In this document: piece by piece, positions 10,675 through 21,000 of the stretch | Position numbering within the stretch: position 1 is the first letter of the stretch | Layout: each line of letters opens with the position of its first letter | DNA from: Tritrichomonas musculus | Taxonomy: Eukaryota > Parabasalia > Tritrichomonadida > Tritrichomonadidae | Length of the DNA stretch: 64,000 nt | NCBI GenBank assembly: GCA_039105265.1 | Contig: JAPFFF010000013.1 | Location: 3,720,001-3,784,000 of the forward strand | Reading direction: 5' to 3' | Position numbers and translations under genes: made by a program | The notes under the pieces: generated by a model | The model's database searches: none | What the model was told of the DNA's origin: nothing | The model's input: only the letters and a program-made list of their open reading frames with translations

Positions 10675-13600
10675 ATGATTGCTTTAATCTTATTACTCCA
10701 AATTCAAGTTTTTCCAAAAGTTCAGCATTCTATCCTTAAAACTAAACTTCCTGTAGAAAACTTTCGAAAATCCAATTTTGACCAAATTTTTGATAATTCA
10801 AATTATATCCTCGATCCTCTAACAGTAGAAGTTGCCAAAGCAATGAAAGAAACAGAAATAATTATCAAATTTAATAGGCCAGTTATCCTTAAAGATTCAA
10901 ATTTCACAATTGCAAATGTTTCGATAAAAAATTCTTCACTTTTGAGCGATCAAAGAACAGTCAAGCTTTTTACAACTCCTATGAAAAATAAAGAGATTTA
11001 CAATTTATTAGTTGAATGTGTCAAAGACAATTACGATAACGAAATTACAACAACCGTTTCTTTTCAATATTTTTCACACAACATCATTTCATATTATCGA
11101 GGTGAATTTACAGAATCATCCAGAACATTTTCAGAAGAGCCAATAACGACAGATTCTTTTACAATTCGAATGAAAGTTAGAAAATTCAATGGAGTCAAAA
11201 ATTCAATTCTTTTTCAATCAGAAGACGATACAATTTCAATTAAAATTACCGATAATAATCACATCACATTCAAGGTTCATTCAATGACGGTCACTTCACA
11301 AACCGAATTGAATGAAAGCATTCATTTTGTCACTTTTGTACGTGAATCGAATTCTTACTTAAAAATTTATTTTGAAAGGGAATTGAATGCAGCTGAATGG
11401 GACAAAAACATGGAGACGACGATCACTCTTCATAATTTAATTCTTAATAAAAATGATGTTGTTTACAACTACGTGAAAATATTTAATTATGGACTAAAAA
11501 TGACTGAAATTTCAGCAGAAGAAATTTCAATAAAAAATCAATTCATTGAACGTGTTTTTTCTATATCAAACGATCATGTTAGAACGATAGAAATAAATAA
11601 TTTTAGAACAGATGAATTAACAACAATTTTCCCTGAAGAAGGAAGTGAAGAATTCTTCTTTTCAATTCCTGAAAAAATTGAAAATAATGAAAAAATGCCA
11701 ATTCCAATTGATCGAACAAATTGGACCGTCACTTCAAACAGCGAAGAAAGTGTCACTTTGGGAGCCAAAGAAGGACCTGCTGGAAATCTGATTGATGGAA
11801 ATATTGGCACAATTTGGCATTCTAAATACAACAATAAGGAAGGTGGACATGATGATCGTGCCGATAAAAAAGACCCTTTTCAAGTTACTTTTGATTTTGG
11901 CAAAGACATCTTTTTCAAGTCTTTTTCTTACACGCCGAGGCAAGAAGGCGTCAATGGAAGAATCAATCATTATGAAGTCTATGTTGCACGAACCATTGAA
12001 GAACTAAATGAATCTATTTTACTTCACAAATATGATGTTAAAGGTGACTTTAGTTACCCAACATTGGCACCGATTTTTGTCAATTTTTCATGTCAGCAAT
12101 TTGCACGTTTTGTCGCACTTCTTTCTGTTGATCATGACGGTTACGGATCAGGAGCGGATTTCAATTTATATGATCATTATGCTCCAGTTCAATCTGTTGA
12201 AATTCGTTCATCAGAAATCGAACTTGATCGTTATGAAATAAGCCAAACAGAGCATGGTCAATTTTTGACCTTTTATTACAAACCATTCTTATTTAGGTTC
12301 GTTCAATTCAACATAACAGTCGAGTATGAACTGCAAAATGAGAAGCACTACATAGAGAAAGAAATAAAGATTCAAATACCTCAAGAAAAAGTGAATGACA
12401 TTCAAATTGAGTATCTTGATCTCGATAGAATTGTCATTTCAAATGACGATAAAGAAAAATCATGGAGTCATCCTTTTGTTGATTCGACACGTAGTGATTT
12501 GCTCTCAAAGTACATCATAACACTTGGCCAGCCAGTTTACATAAGCTCATTCTTCACCGGTTGTCGTTTTCCATTCTCTGACAGTCAAATTGTGGATAAT
12601 CTTGTTTTCCATCGTTATCAAAGTGGCAAAAAATTTTCTCAATTAAAACTCGAAGAGAATTCAACCTATCGTTGTTGGAAAACGGTTATTGGAACGTCAC
12701 GAAGCCAGAGCATTGAAGTAATTCGGAGTGATTTCTTTTCATACATCACTGACATTTCAGTCGAGAACAAGTTTAGAAAGCAATACAATTCGTGGTATGA
12801 CTGGATGCTGACCATTACTGAATCCAACATACTAACGTCATTTAAAGAGATAGAAAAAGGATGCACTCAGCATGGAGTGAAGCCGCTTGATTCTTATGTA
12901 ATTGATGATGGTTGGAACAACTATAATTATTGGTCGTTATTGTATTTCGTCTACGATATAAGTCGTTCTGGGACTTCTTTTAATAATGTCGGCTTTTGGA
13001 GCATTAATAACAAGTTCCCTGATAATTTTGACAAGCCTTCAAAATTTGCACAAAGTGTCTCATCAAACTTTGGTGTCTGGCTTGGTCCCCGTGGAGGCTA
13101 CAACTTTAATTATCAATTTGCACATATGATTGAATCGTATGGCTTTGGTTATTACAACTCTGAAAGTGGGGACGTTGATGTAGCATCGACCAAATATACG
13201 AACAAATTGAAAGATTTCTTAATTGATTGGATTAAGCAATATAAGGTCAATTATTTCAAGCTCGATGGCTGGCTCTTGAAGCCATGCAAGAACAAAGATC
13301 ATGATCATGTTGTTGGCGGTTATGACGGCGTTTATCAGTACACAGATTACTGGGAAAGATACATTGAAGTCTTCGAAGAAATGAGAAAGGCAGCGGATGA
13401 ACATGATGTTAAAAATCTTTGGATTTCACTCACATGTTACATCAATCCTTCCCCTTTTCATCTTCAGTGGGCAAATTCAATATGGCTCCAGATATCCGGA
13501 GATATCGGTTACACAAAGTTAACTAAAGATGATACTTATGCTGATCAAATGTTGAATTATCGTGATAATGTTTATTACGAGTTTTATAACATTTATCAGT

Positions 13601-14877
13601 TCCAACTGCCTCAACAGTCAATCTATAATCATGACCCAATCTACGGAAAGACAAACACGCCACTTGCCAAGTCGCTCGATGACGAAGAGTTCAGAAAATT
13701 CCTTCTGATGTGCGGAATGAGAGGAACTTCATTTTTCGAGCTTTACTACACGTATTCAATGATCGACGAAGGTGACAAATGGTATGTGAATTCAGAGGTT
13801 CTCAATTACATTGAAAAAAGACATCATGTTTTGAAAAATTCACAAATTTTCGGAGGCAGGCCTGCAGAGGGAGACGTTTACGGTTATTCAGCATGGAGTG
13901 AAAACTGTGGAACTATTGCAATTCGAAATCCATCAGGTGAAGTGAAGGAATACACAATAAAATTGAATAGAGAAATCGGTGTCCCTGAAAAAGTTCCAAC
14001 CACGTATAGAAAAATTGTTTTTAGAATCAACACAATTGAAGACTTAAATGAAGGAAAGCCTCAGAATTATAACGATGAAATTAAAGTAACTCTCCAGCCT
14101 AGAGAAGTCAGAATAATCGACTTCGAACCAACTCCTGACACTGAATGTGCGGAAGTTGAAGTTATTAGAGCCATTGACCAAAAAGAGATTCAAATTAGAT
14201 TTAATAAAAAAATCAAATTTGATGTGGCCAATTATGAATTCAATAATGACATCAAAATTGAGAGTGGAAAAAGACGTGGTGATTTGAGAACGGTTTCACT
14301 TTATCTCCAGCAAAATCTTGTAAATAACACTGAATATGTTATCACATTGAAAAACGTTAGTGATTCAATTGGTAACGTGCTTAACACAAATTTAAATTAT
14401 ATTTACATGTCTGAAAACTTGATCGTTTCAATTCAAAATGAAATCGGTCCCTTTGAAAGCGATTCATGTCTTTCATCGACTGAGTTCAAAGTAGACAGCT
14501 TCACTGTTCATCTCAACATCAAAAAGAGAAATGATGAAAATGAAATTCTTTTGAATGATGCTGAAAATGAAGTGACCATTGAAATTATTGATAGAAAAGT
14601 GAAGTTCACTGTCAAATCTGTATCTGTAGAATCTAAAGAAGAGATACATGGAGATGAAAGCGTTAAAATTACTTGTGTCCGTGAAAGAAATACAATGATT
14701 AAAATTTACATTAATGGAGAACTTTCCAATTCAAATTTCAATGAAAATCAAAGGGAAGTCACTTTTCTTAGAAAAATTCAAATTTGTCGTTCGAGTGCCG
14801 TTTATGGTTCACTCTTTGTTGCATCTTATGGATACTCTTATAATGAAGTTATGAGTTTAAATGATGAGAAAGAATGA
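10675..14877 (+). CDS. Secreted clan GH-D-like (GH36-type) glycosidase with F5/8C and paired LamG/Ig-like modules
   Basis: A 1,400-aa protein. Residues 1-13 are a hydrophobic signal peptide. Order: Ig-like (Big_5-type) about 45-130; LamG/concanavalin-like sandwich about 138-290; F5/8 type C (discoidin) carbohydrate-binding domain about 345-500; beta-rich linker; TIM-barrel glycosidase about 700-1060; beta-sandwich to about 1150; then a second Ig-like (about 1158-1245) and second LamG-like (about 1248-1400) that repeat the N-terminal pair. The barrel has VIDDGW (742-747), FGVWLGPRGG, YFKLDGW with candidate nucleophile D864, and SGDIGY with candidate acid/base D943, in the order seen in GH27/GH36 alpha-galactosidases. 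It probably cleaves alpha-linked galactose or GalNAc from host mucin-like glycans outside the cell. The domain mix is bacterial in style and GC looks higher than in neighbours, suggesting lateral transfer. No membrane anchor seen. Confidence 0.78.
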   Translation: MIALILLLQIQVFPKVQHSILKTKLPVENFRKSNFDQIFDNSNYILDPLTVEVAKAMKETEIIIKFNRPVILKDSNFTIANVSIKNSSLLSDQRTVKLFTTPMKNKEIYNLLVECVKDNYDNEITTTVSFQYFSHNIISYYRGEFTESSRTFSEEPITTDSFTIRMKVRKFNGVKNSILFQSEDDTISIKITDNNHITFKVHSMTVTSQTELNESIHFVTFVRESNSYLKIYFERELNAAEWDKNMETTITLHNLILNKNDVVYNYVKIFNYGLKMTEISAEEISIKNQFIERVFSISNDHVRTIEINNFRTDELTTIFPEEGSEEFFFSIPEKIENNEKMPIPIDRTNWTVTSNSEESVTLGAKEGPAGNLIDGNIGTIWHSKYNNKEGGHDDRADKKDPFQVTFDFGKDIFFKSFSYTPRQEGVNGRINHYEVYVARTIEELNESILLHKYDVKGDFSYPTLAPIFVNFSCQQFARFVALLSVDHDGYGSGADFNLYDHYAPVQSVEIRSSEIELDRYEISQTEHGQFLTFYYKPFLFRFVQFNITVEYELQNEKHYIEKEIKIQIPQEKVNDIQIEYLDLDRIVISNDDKEKSWSHPFVDSTRSDLLSKYIITLGQPVYISSFFTGCRFPFSDSQIVDNLVFHRYQSGKKFSQLKLEENSTYRCWKTVIGTSRSQSIEVIRSDFFSYITDISVENKFRKQYNSWYDWMLTITESNILTSFKEIEKGCTQHGVKPLDSYVIDDGWNNYNYWSLLYFVYDISRSGTSFNNVGFWSINNKFPDNFDKPSKFAQSVSSNFGVWLGPRGGYNFNYQFAHMIESYGFGYYNSESGDVDVASTKYTNKLKDFLIDWIKQYKVNYFKLDGWLLKPCKNKDHDHVVGGYDGVYQYTDYWERYIEVFEEMRKAADEHDVKNLWISLTCYINPSPFHLQWANSIWLQISGDIGYTKLTKDDTYADQMLNYRDNVYYEFYNIYQFQLPQQSIYNHDPIYGKTNTPLAKSLDDEEFRKFLLMCGMRGTSFFELYYTYSMIDEGDKWYVNSEVLNYIEKRHHVLKNSQIFGGRPAEGDVYGYSAWSENCGTIAIRNPSGEVKEYTIKLNREIGVPEKVPTTYRKIVFRINTIEDLNEGKPQNYNDEIKVTLQPREVRIIDFEPTPDTECAEVEVIRAIDQKEIQIRFNKKIKFDVANYEFNNDIKIESGKRRGDLRTVSLYLQQNLVNNTEYVITLKNVSDSIGNVLNTNLNYIYMSENLIVSIQNEIGPFESDSCLSSTEFKVDSFTVHLNIKKRNDENEILLNDAENEVTIEIIDRKVKFTVKSVSVESKEEIHGDESVKITCVRERNTMIKIYINGELSNSNFNENQREVTFLRKIQICRSSAVYGSLFVASYGYSYNEVMSLNDEKE

Positions 14878-15614
14878 TTAAAAAATTTTAATATTTTTAA
14901 TTATAAATAATACCCAAAAAAAAATAGCATCACTATTAAAAAATGTTTTTTATCATTCATTATTGACTTTTTATACAATTTATTTTGTTTAGATATGACA
15001 TTAAATTAAATAATAATTTATAAATAATAATAAATGCATTAATTAATACTTATATTGTGTATTTTCATTCTTGATTTAGTGTGTATAAAATATATATTGG
15101 CTGATATTTCAATAATTTCTGAATAAGCCATTTGAATAAGGAATAAATGGGGATATTATCTTTAATAATTTCAAAATAGCATCATGTATTTTTATTATAA
15201 TGTTTTATACCTAAAAGTTATAATTTCAGCTTTTTCTTTAAAAAATTTGAGTGATAGGATTCATAAAATATTTTTTTTTCTTCATCAAATATAAAATAAA
15301 GAAACTTTTAAAGGATAAAAATCTAGTGATATAGGTTTGAATCAATATGAATGCTCATGGAAGTAAATATGACCGATATAATTTGAGAAGATGAAAATAC
15401 GATTATTTTCATTCAATTTTGTGAAATTTATCACATCATTAAAATATTTTAATAACAATAATAATAAAACATATATTATGGCATAATATTAAAAAATGAT
15501 ACGATATGGTGAAAAAAAAACTCAACAATAGTCATTTCAAAAAGTGGGAAAGAAAAAATGATAAAAATAATATTCTCAATTTTTCTGTAATAATTTGAGT
15601 ACAAATAAAACTAA
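14878..15614. other. Intergenic DNA with a candidate promoter box
   Basis: No gene seen. A TTCAAAAAGT box at 15536-15545 lies about 70 bp upstream of the kinase ATG at 15615. Confidence 0.45.
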
Positions 15615-16574
15615 ATGTCTACTAATAATTCAAAAAGAACTGTAAAAGAGTTTATAGCCCCCTATGAAATTGTGAAAGAACTTGGCAGAGGAGGATTTTC
15701 TATAGTTTACCTTGCTAAAGAGCGATCTACAGGAAAGCTTGTTGCTATTAAAGTAATTGACAAAGGAGATGAAAACGAAGACGCGCTTAAAAAAGAATTA
15801 TCTATTCAAAGGCAGTTTGAATCACCCTATATTGTCAATATCTATTCATATTTTGAAGATTCCGAACATTTTATACTTATTATTGAATACATCAATGGTG
15901 GCGAACTATTTGACTCAATAATTCAAAAGGGAGTATTCGCTGAACATGATGCAGCAAACGTAATTCAGCAAACATTGGTGGGATTGAAAATTTTGCATGA
16001 TAACCACGTAATTCATCGCGATTTAAAGCCAGAAAACCTATTATTATCTATAGATGAATCTACAGGGGAAACTACCGTTAAAATTTCCGATTTTGGACTT
16101 GCCGATCTCTTTTCCGATTCAAAATTAGTACAGTATTGTGGAACTGAAGGATATGCTGCTCCAGAAATCATGTTACATACACCATATGATACGTCAGTTG
16201 ACATTTGGAGCCTTGGTGTCATTCTATATGTACTTCTCAGCGGTACCCTTCCATTTGACGCTGAAGATACGTTCGAACTAACAAAGCAAATATGCAGATG
16301 CCAACTTGATTTTACAAAGCCAGAATGGAGCAATATAAGCAAGAGTGCTATCGACCTTATCCAACAAATGTTACAATTTGAACCTGGACAAAGAATTACT
16401 GTTGAAAATGCTCTCAAGCACGATTGGATTACTGGAAATGCACCGAAGGTAGAGTTAGGTGATTTAAGAGAGCATCTTAAGAAATTCAATCTTCAAAGAA
16501 AGCTCAAAAGAGTTGCAAATGCAGCAAAAGCTGGAATCAGGTTCCAAAAACTCTCTCTTCTCGATAAACAATAA
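15615..16574 (+). CDS. CAMK-family Ser/Thr protein kinase
   Basis: A 319-aa protein that is almost entirely kinase domain with all active-site residues: glycine loop GRGGFSIV (24-31), lysine K46 in VAIKV, HRDLKPENLLL (134-144), DFGLAD (159-164), GTEGYAAPE (176-184), and DIWSLGVILYVLLSGTLPF, a CAMK hallmark. The HRDLKPENLLL loop followed by a short insert before KISDFG is typical of CaMK/CDPK/DAPK-like kinases. After the domain, a 40-residue basic amphipathic tail (about 278-319) sits where CaMKs carry an autoinhibitory or calmodulin-binding helix; regulation by it is inference. No EF-hands. Codon use is ordinary for the window. The stop overlaps TAAAAA. Confidence 0.92.
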   Translation: MSTNNSKRTVKEFIAPYEIVKELGRGGFSIVYLAKERSTGKLVAIKVIDKGDENEDALKKELSIQRQFESPYIVNIYSYFEDSEHFILIIEYINGGELFDSIIQKGVFAEHDAANVIQQTLVGLKILHDNHVIHRDLKPENLLLSIDESTGETTVKISDFGLADLFSDSKLVQYCGTEGYAAPEIMLHTPYDTSVDIWSLGVILYVLLSGTLPFDAEDTFELTKQICRCQLDFTKPEWSNISKSAIDLIQQMLQFEPGQRITVENALKHDWITGNAPKVELGDLREHLKKFNLQRKLKRVANAAKAGIRFQKLSLLDKQ

Positions 16575-16875
16575 AAACTAAATTTTATATATACTTGAAA
16601 TATTTATAATTATTATTTTATTTTATTACTATTATTATTATTATTTGGAAAATAAGAACAATGAATCATTTTCTTGTGAGTTAATAAAATCAATATAGAA
16701 GAACCTTGTTATTTGTCAATTTAAAATTCAGATTAAAATTGTGAAAATTTTATTATGAAATTTGAATAAAAAATGATAAAATTATATCAAAAAGTCAAAA
16801 ACTTGCTATTGAAATCTGTTTATAAATATATATTAGTTCAAAATGGCCTAGAGAAGCAAAACTTTATAGAAACCA

Positions 16876-17232
16876 ATGGAAAAACGAGAGACTGGTTTAA
16901 GCTTTAAAGGAATTTCCAGAAAATCATATGGATCTGGAAAGAATTTGGTTTCAGAAAATCCAAAAAGGAGAGATTGCTTTGTGATGAACAAATTATATTT
17001 TAGAAATCTTATAATAAATGGTAGAATGTCTATAATTCATTGCATTATAAACAGAATATCACAGAAAATTGCTCAAATGACTCTCAATATTAGGAGAAAC
17101 GGGCACCGGGCGGGCAATGGGCCCGAAATAAACGTATTGCCCGGGCATGCCCTGGCAAATTTACGGGCAAAATGGGCTGCCCGGGCAAAACGGTTATTTA
17201 CGTTTTTTCGGGCGAAGCAGTGGATCAACTAA
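16876..17232 (+). CDS. Doubtful small gene running into a GC-rich island
   Basis: An open frame of 118 codons from the ATG at 16876, with an ATCAAAAAGT box about 80 bp upstream (16786-16795). The first 75 residues have no domain I recognise. The last 45 are translated from the GC-rich repeat at 17098-17220 and read as low-complexity Arg/Ala/Lys. It is either a small unrecognised gene whose 3' end was replaced by the island, or a chance frame. Function unknown. Confidence 0.25.
   Translation: MEKRETGLSFKGISRKSYGSGKNLVSENPKRRDCFVMNKLYFRNLIINGRMSIIHCIINRISQKIAQMTLNIRRNGHRAGNGPEINVLPGHALANLRAKWAARAKRLFTFFRAKQWIN
17098..17220. repeat. GC-rich island of CGGGCA/TGCCCG words
   Basis: A block of markedly high GC in surroundings of very low GC. 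It repeats the word CGGGCA or its complement many times. It contains two perfect TGCCCGGGCA palindromes (17138-17147 and 17178-17187), a GGGCATGCCC palindrome (17143-17152) and an 8-bp stem CGGGCAAT/ATTGCCCG (17111-17118 with 17136-17143). Likely the remnant or end of a mobile element; the family is not recognised. Confidence 0.55.
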
Positions 17233-17342
17233 AGTATAGTACGGCTTTTCTGAAGAACCTTCAAAAAGTGGAAATCATTCAGAAAAAATAATCTAAATAA
17301 AATAATTGAAAAAACAAATCTTTTTATATTTTTACATAATTT

Positions 17343-17436
17343 TTACCGAGACTACATACCGCCTAGCGGGCGTCGAGCGAGGCTGAGCGAAGCGAAGCCG
17401 AGTCGAGACCCTGCGGCTGGCGGTAAGAATCGGTAA
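17343..17436. repeat. GC-rich 94-bp stem-loop
   Basis: Nested inverted repeats: TTACCGA (17343-17349) pairs with TCGGTAA (17430-17436), TACCGCC (17357-17363) with GGCGGTA (17419-17425), and an inner GGCT/AGCC stem surrounds a GAGCGAAGCGA loop (near 17380-17398). Its GC is far above the background. It could be a structured RNA or a tiny foldback transposon. It ends 11 bp before the ATG of the next open frame. Confidence 0.55.
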
Positions 17437-17447
17437 TCTGCATTAGG

Positions 17448-17735
17448 ATGATGGTTGGAATGAACTCCCTCAAAGATGATCCAATTACTTTTAACAGTTA
17501 TGCACAGGATAGAAAAGATTTTGTTTTAATAGGTAATCAAGATGATCCATTATTATCCTCTGAAATTATGCAAAAAATAAAAAATAAATTCATTCAACAA
17601 ACAGGAATTCAACCAGAAATTATAAGATATGAAAGTATTTCACAAATGCAAAAATCATTTTATGATTTACAATCTCAAAAAAAGTTAAAATATTTGATTC
17701 CATTTGGACTTGATTTTACAAGTCTAACTAAGTAG
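17448..17735 (+). CDS. Small hypothetical protein, possibly a truncated gene end
   Basis: A 95-aa frame with coding-like, non-repetitive composition and a charged amphipathic middle. An in-frame stop at 17424-17426 lies inside the GC-rich hairpin, so the frame cannot extend further upstream. I do not recognise the protein; it resembles the C-terminal end of a larger globular protein. The hairpin directly upstream suggests that an insertion or rearrangement removed the 5' part. Function unknown. Confidence 0.4.
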   Translation: MMVGMNSLKDDPITFNSYAQDRKDFVLIGNQDDPLLSSEIMQKIKNKFIQQTGIQPEIIRYESISQMQKSFYDLQSQKKLKYLIPFGLDFTSLTK

Positions 17736-18020
17736 TTAATTTTTATCAGATTTCTTAACTAAATATTGGCCTATTTATTAATTCAATAATTATTTTTATC
17801 TTAATATTCTTGTATGAGATGTTATTTGATTCAAAGATAAATGTTAATTTGATATTATTGAATGAACCTGCTTTAGCAGATGTTTCTAAGTGATTCTTTT
17901 TTTTTAATTTTAAATCTATGAAATATGGCAAAAATCAGTAAACCATAAAATTTTCCAAAATTTTCAATAACGATATTTTTTTTTTTGGAAATTTTCAAAA
18001 AATAATACCCAATCAAAGAT
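17736..18020. other. Intergenic DNA, nothing recognised
   Basis: AT-rich, with T-runs before the next gene. No promoter word of the TTCAAAAAGTT type was found. Confidence 0.4.
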
Positions 18021-21000
18021 ATGATCACAAGCATATTGGATTTTCATGAACTATTAGCAAATGGTACAATAAAATTTGCAAATTATCGATTTAATCAAGT
18101 TATAATGAATTATGATTTTACAATTATAGAAAAAGATTTCCCTCCTGAATTTGAACAAAAACAAAAGATAGATGTTAACTTGAAAAATTCAAAAATACTA
18201 ATAATTAATTATAATGTAACATTTAATAAAATTGCTGGTGAAGAATATCTGATCATTTGCTTTGAAAAAACGTTGATTATTCTAAAGCAAACCTTAATAT
18301 CATTTGTTTATACCTTATTATCTAATAATCCAGGAATGTATGTTTGTTTTTTAAACAATTCACAAACTTTTTTTAAAAAACCATTAATCAATCAGATAAT
18401 TAAAGATGATTCAATATTTGAAGAAGAAATTCAAGCTCTTACAGACAATTTTAATTTAAAAAAGACAAACAATTTTATTTTTCGTCTTTGGCCTTTTATT
18501 TCTCCTTGTATATCAGGTTATTTAATCAAGAAAAGCTATTTCAAAAAAAGTTATGACAGAATTCAATATTTTTTCACTTCACAAAATGCAATTTCTCCTA
18601 ATAATAATATAACTGAAGATGATTATGTTGAGCTACGAATTCTTGGAATTGGGACATTCGTAGTTAAATTAGTTTATTATATAGAAAAAGGTGAACTTTT
18701 TGCTGTTAAAATGCCTGTTAATATTAATAAAGAAACAACAAAATTAATGGAGAGAGAAAAAAATAATTATATTAAAGTTAATTATCCTTTATTACCAATA
18801 TATTATGGTTCTGTTAAAGACAAAGGTTATCATGTTATAGAATTTATTAATGGTTTAACATTGGTTGACATAAAAAAAAGAAAAAAGTTCAGCAAAAAAG
18901 ATATTTTTTCAATTGTTTTTGAATTAATGCTAATTGTTGAATATTTTCATCTAAATAATTTAATAATTCGAGATATAAAACCAAATAATATTATGATTGA
19001 TGAAAATAATGCGATTGTTATGATTGACTTTGATCGAGTAGTTGAAAATATAAATAGAACTCATACGCATGATATTTCAAATATTTATGAAGCTCCTGAA
19101 GTCAAAGAAAATGAATTATATTCATATAAAAGTGATATATTTTCAATGGTAATGACTATTAAAGATATAATGAATGAAAAAGAATATAACGAAGTTGATG
19201 AAATTTTTAAAGATTGTATCAACGAAAATCCAGATAAAAGACCTTTTGTCACAGAAATTGTTGAAAAATTGTATGAAAAATTTAAATTTGTTTTCACAAA
19301 TGAATCATTATGTTACTTACATGATAATCCAGAGGTTCAATTTTCCCGTGGGTGTCTTTATGGCAAAGGAGAATATGTCCCCCAAAATTTTAAAAAAGCT
19401 ATTCATTATTTCACCCTTGCTGCAGAACAAAATCATATTGATGCACAATATAATCTTGGAGTGATATTTTCTGAAGGAAAGATTGTACAACAAGATATAA
19501 ATAAGGCAATATATTATTTAACTTTGGCAGCAGATCAAAATCAAGTTGATGCACAATTACTTCTTGGAAGGATTTTTTATGAAGGAGTGATTGTACAACA
19601 AGATATACATAAAGCAATATATTATTTAACCCTTGCAGCAAATCAAGATCATCCAATTGCACAAAACAATCTAGCTTCTATTTATTTTGATAATAGATTT
19701 GTTCCAAGGAATATAGAAAAAGCAATTCATTATTATTCACTGGCTGTTAAACAAAATAGTCAAGAAGCACAATATAATTTAGCATTGATTTATGAAAGTG
19801 GTCAATATGTTTCAAGAGATATTAAAAAAGCAATTTATTATTTTTCATTAGCTGCAAGTCAAAACGATCCTGATTCACAATATGCTCTGGCATCTATTTA
19901 TGAAAGGGGTGAATATGTTCCAAGAGATATTAAAAAAGCAATTCATTATTTATCTCTTGCTGCTAAAAATAATCATCCAAAAGCTCAATTTTTGCTTGCT
20001 TCTCGATATTTAAAAGGTGAAAATGTTCCACAGGATAACAAAAAAGCAATTCAATATTACATTCTTTCTGCAAATCAAAATTATCATGAAGCTCAGTATA
20101 ATCTTGGTGTTCTTTATGAAAGAGGTGAAATTGTTACAAAAAACATCAACAAAGCAATTCAATATTACATTCTTGCTGCTAATCAAAATTTAGCACAAGC
20201 ACAATACAACCTTGGTGTTATATACACTGAAGGTAAACATGTTGCAAAAGATATAAATAAGGCTATTTATTATTATTCACTTTCAGCAAATCAAAATTAT
20301 AGAGATGCACAATTTAATCTTGGATTAGTTTTTATTTTAGAAAAATCAATTCAAAGAAATATAAATAAAGCAATATATTATCTTACATTAGCAGCTGATC
20401 AAAATTGTGTCAAATCTCAGTTTATTCTTGGCAGAATTTATATCTTAGGTGATCATTCTATACGTAATGTTAAAAAAGGAATTCATTATTTAATGTTAGC
20501 TGCTAATCAAAACCATATAGAGTCTCAATTTAATCTTGGTGTAATTTTTGAAAGTGCTAAATTTGTTTTAAGAGATATTAATAAAGCAATTCATTATTAT
20601 ACCCTTGCAGCAAACCAAAATTTTAAAAATGCACAATTTAATCTTGGCATTATATATGAAAAAGGTGAATATGTTGCAAGAGATATCAACAAAGCAATTT
20701 ATTATTTTACTCAAGCAGCAAATCAAAATCATTCTGGTGCACAAAATAGCCTTGGAACAATTTTTATCTCTGGAGAATTTGTTCCAAAAGATTTTAAAAA
20801 AGCGATTCATTATTATTCGTTAGCAGAAGAACAAAATAATAAAGATGCACAATACAATCTTGGCTTGATTTACCTATTAGGTGAAGATATTCCATATGAT
20901 ATTGATAAAGCAATTTATTATATTTCACTTGCAGCAAAGCAAAATCATTTAAGAGCTCTGTATAATCTGGGAGCATTATATATAAATGGCAAATATGTTA

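Noticed and set aside
17343-17436. Stem-loop as a tRNA gene
   Set aside because: No cloverleaf, no TTC-type T-loop and no anticodon arm of the right spacing.
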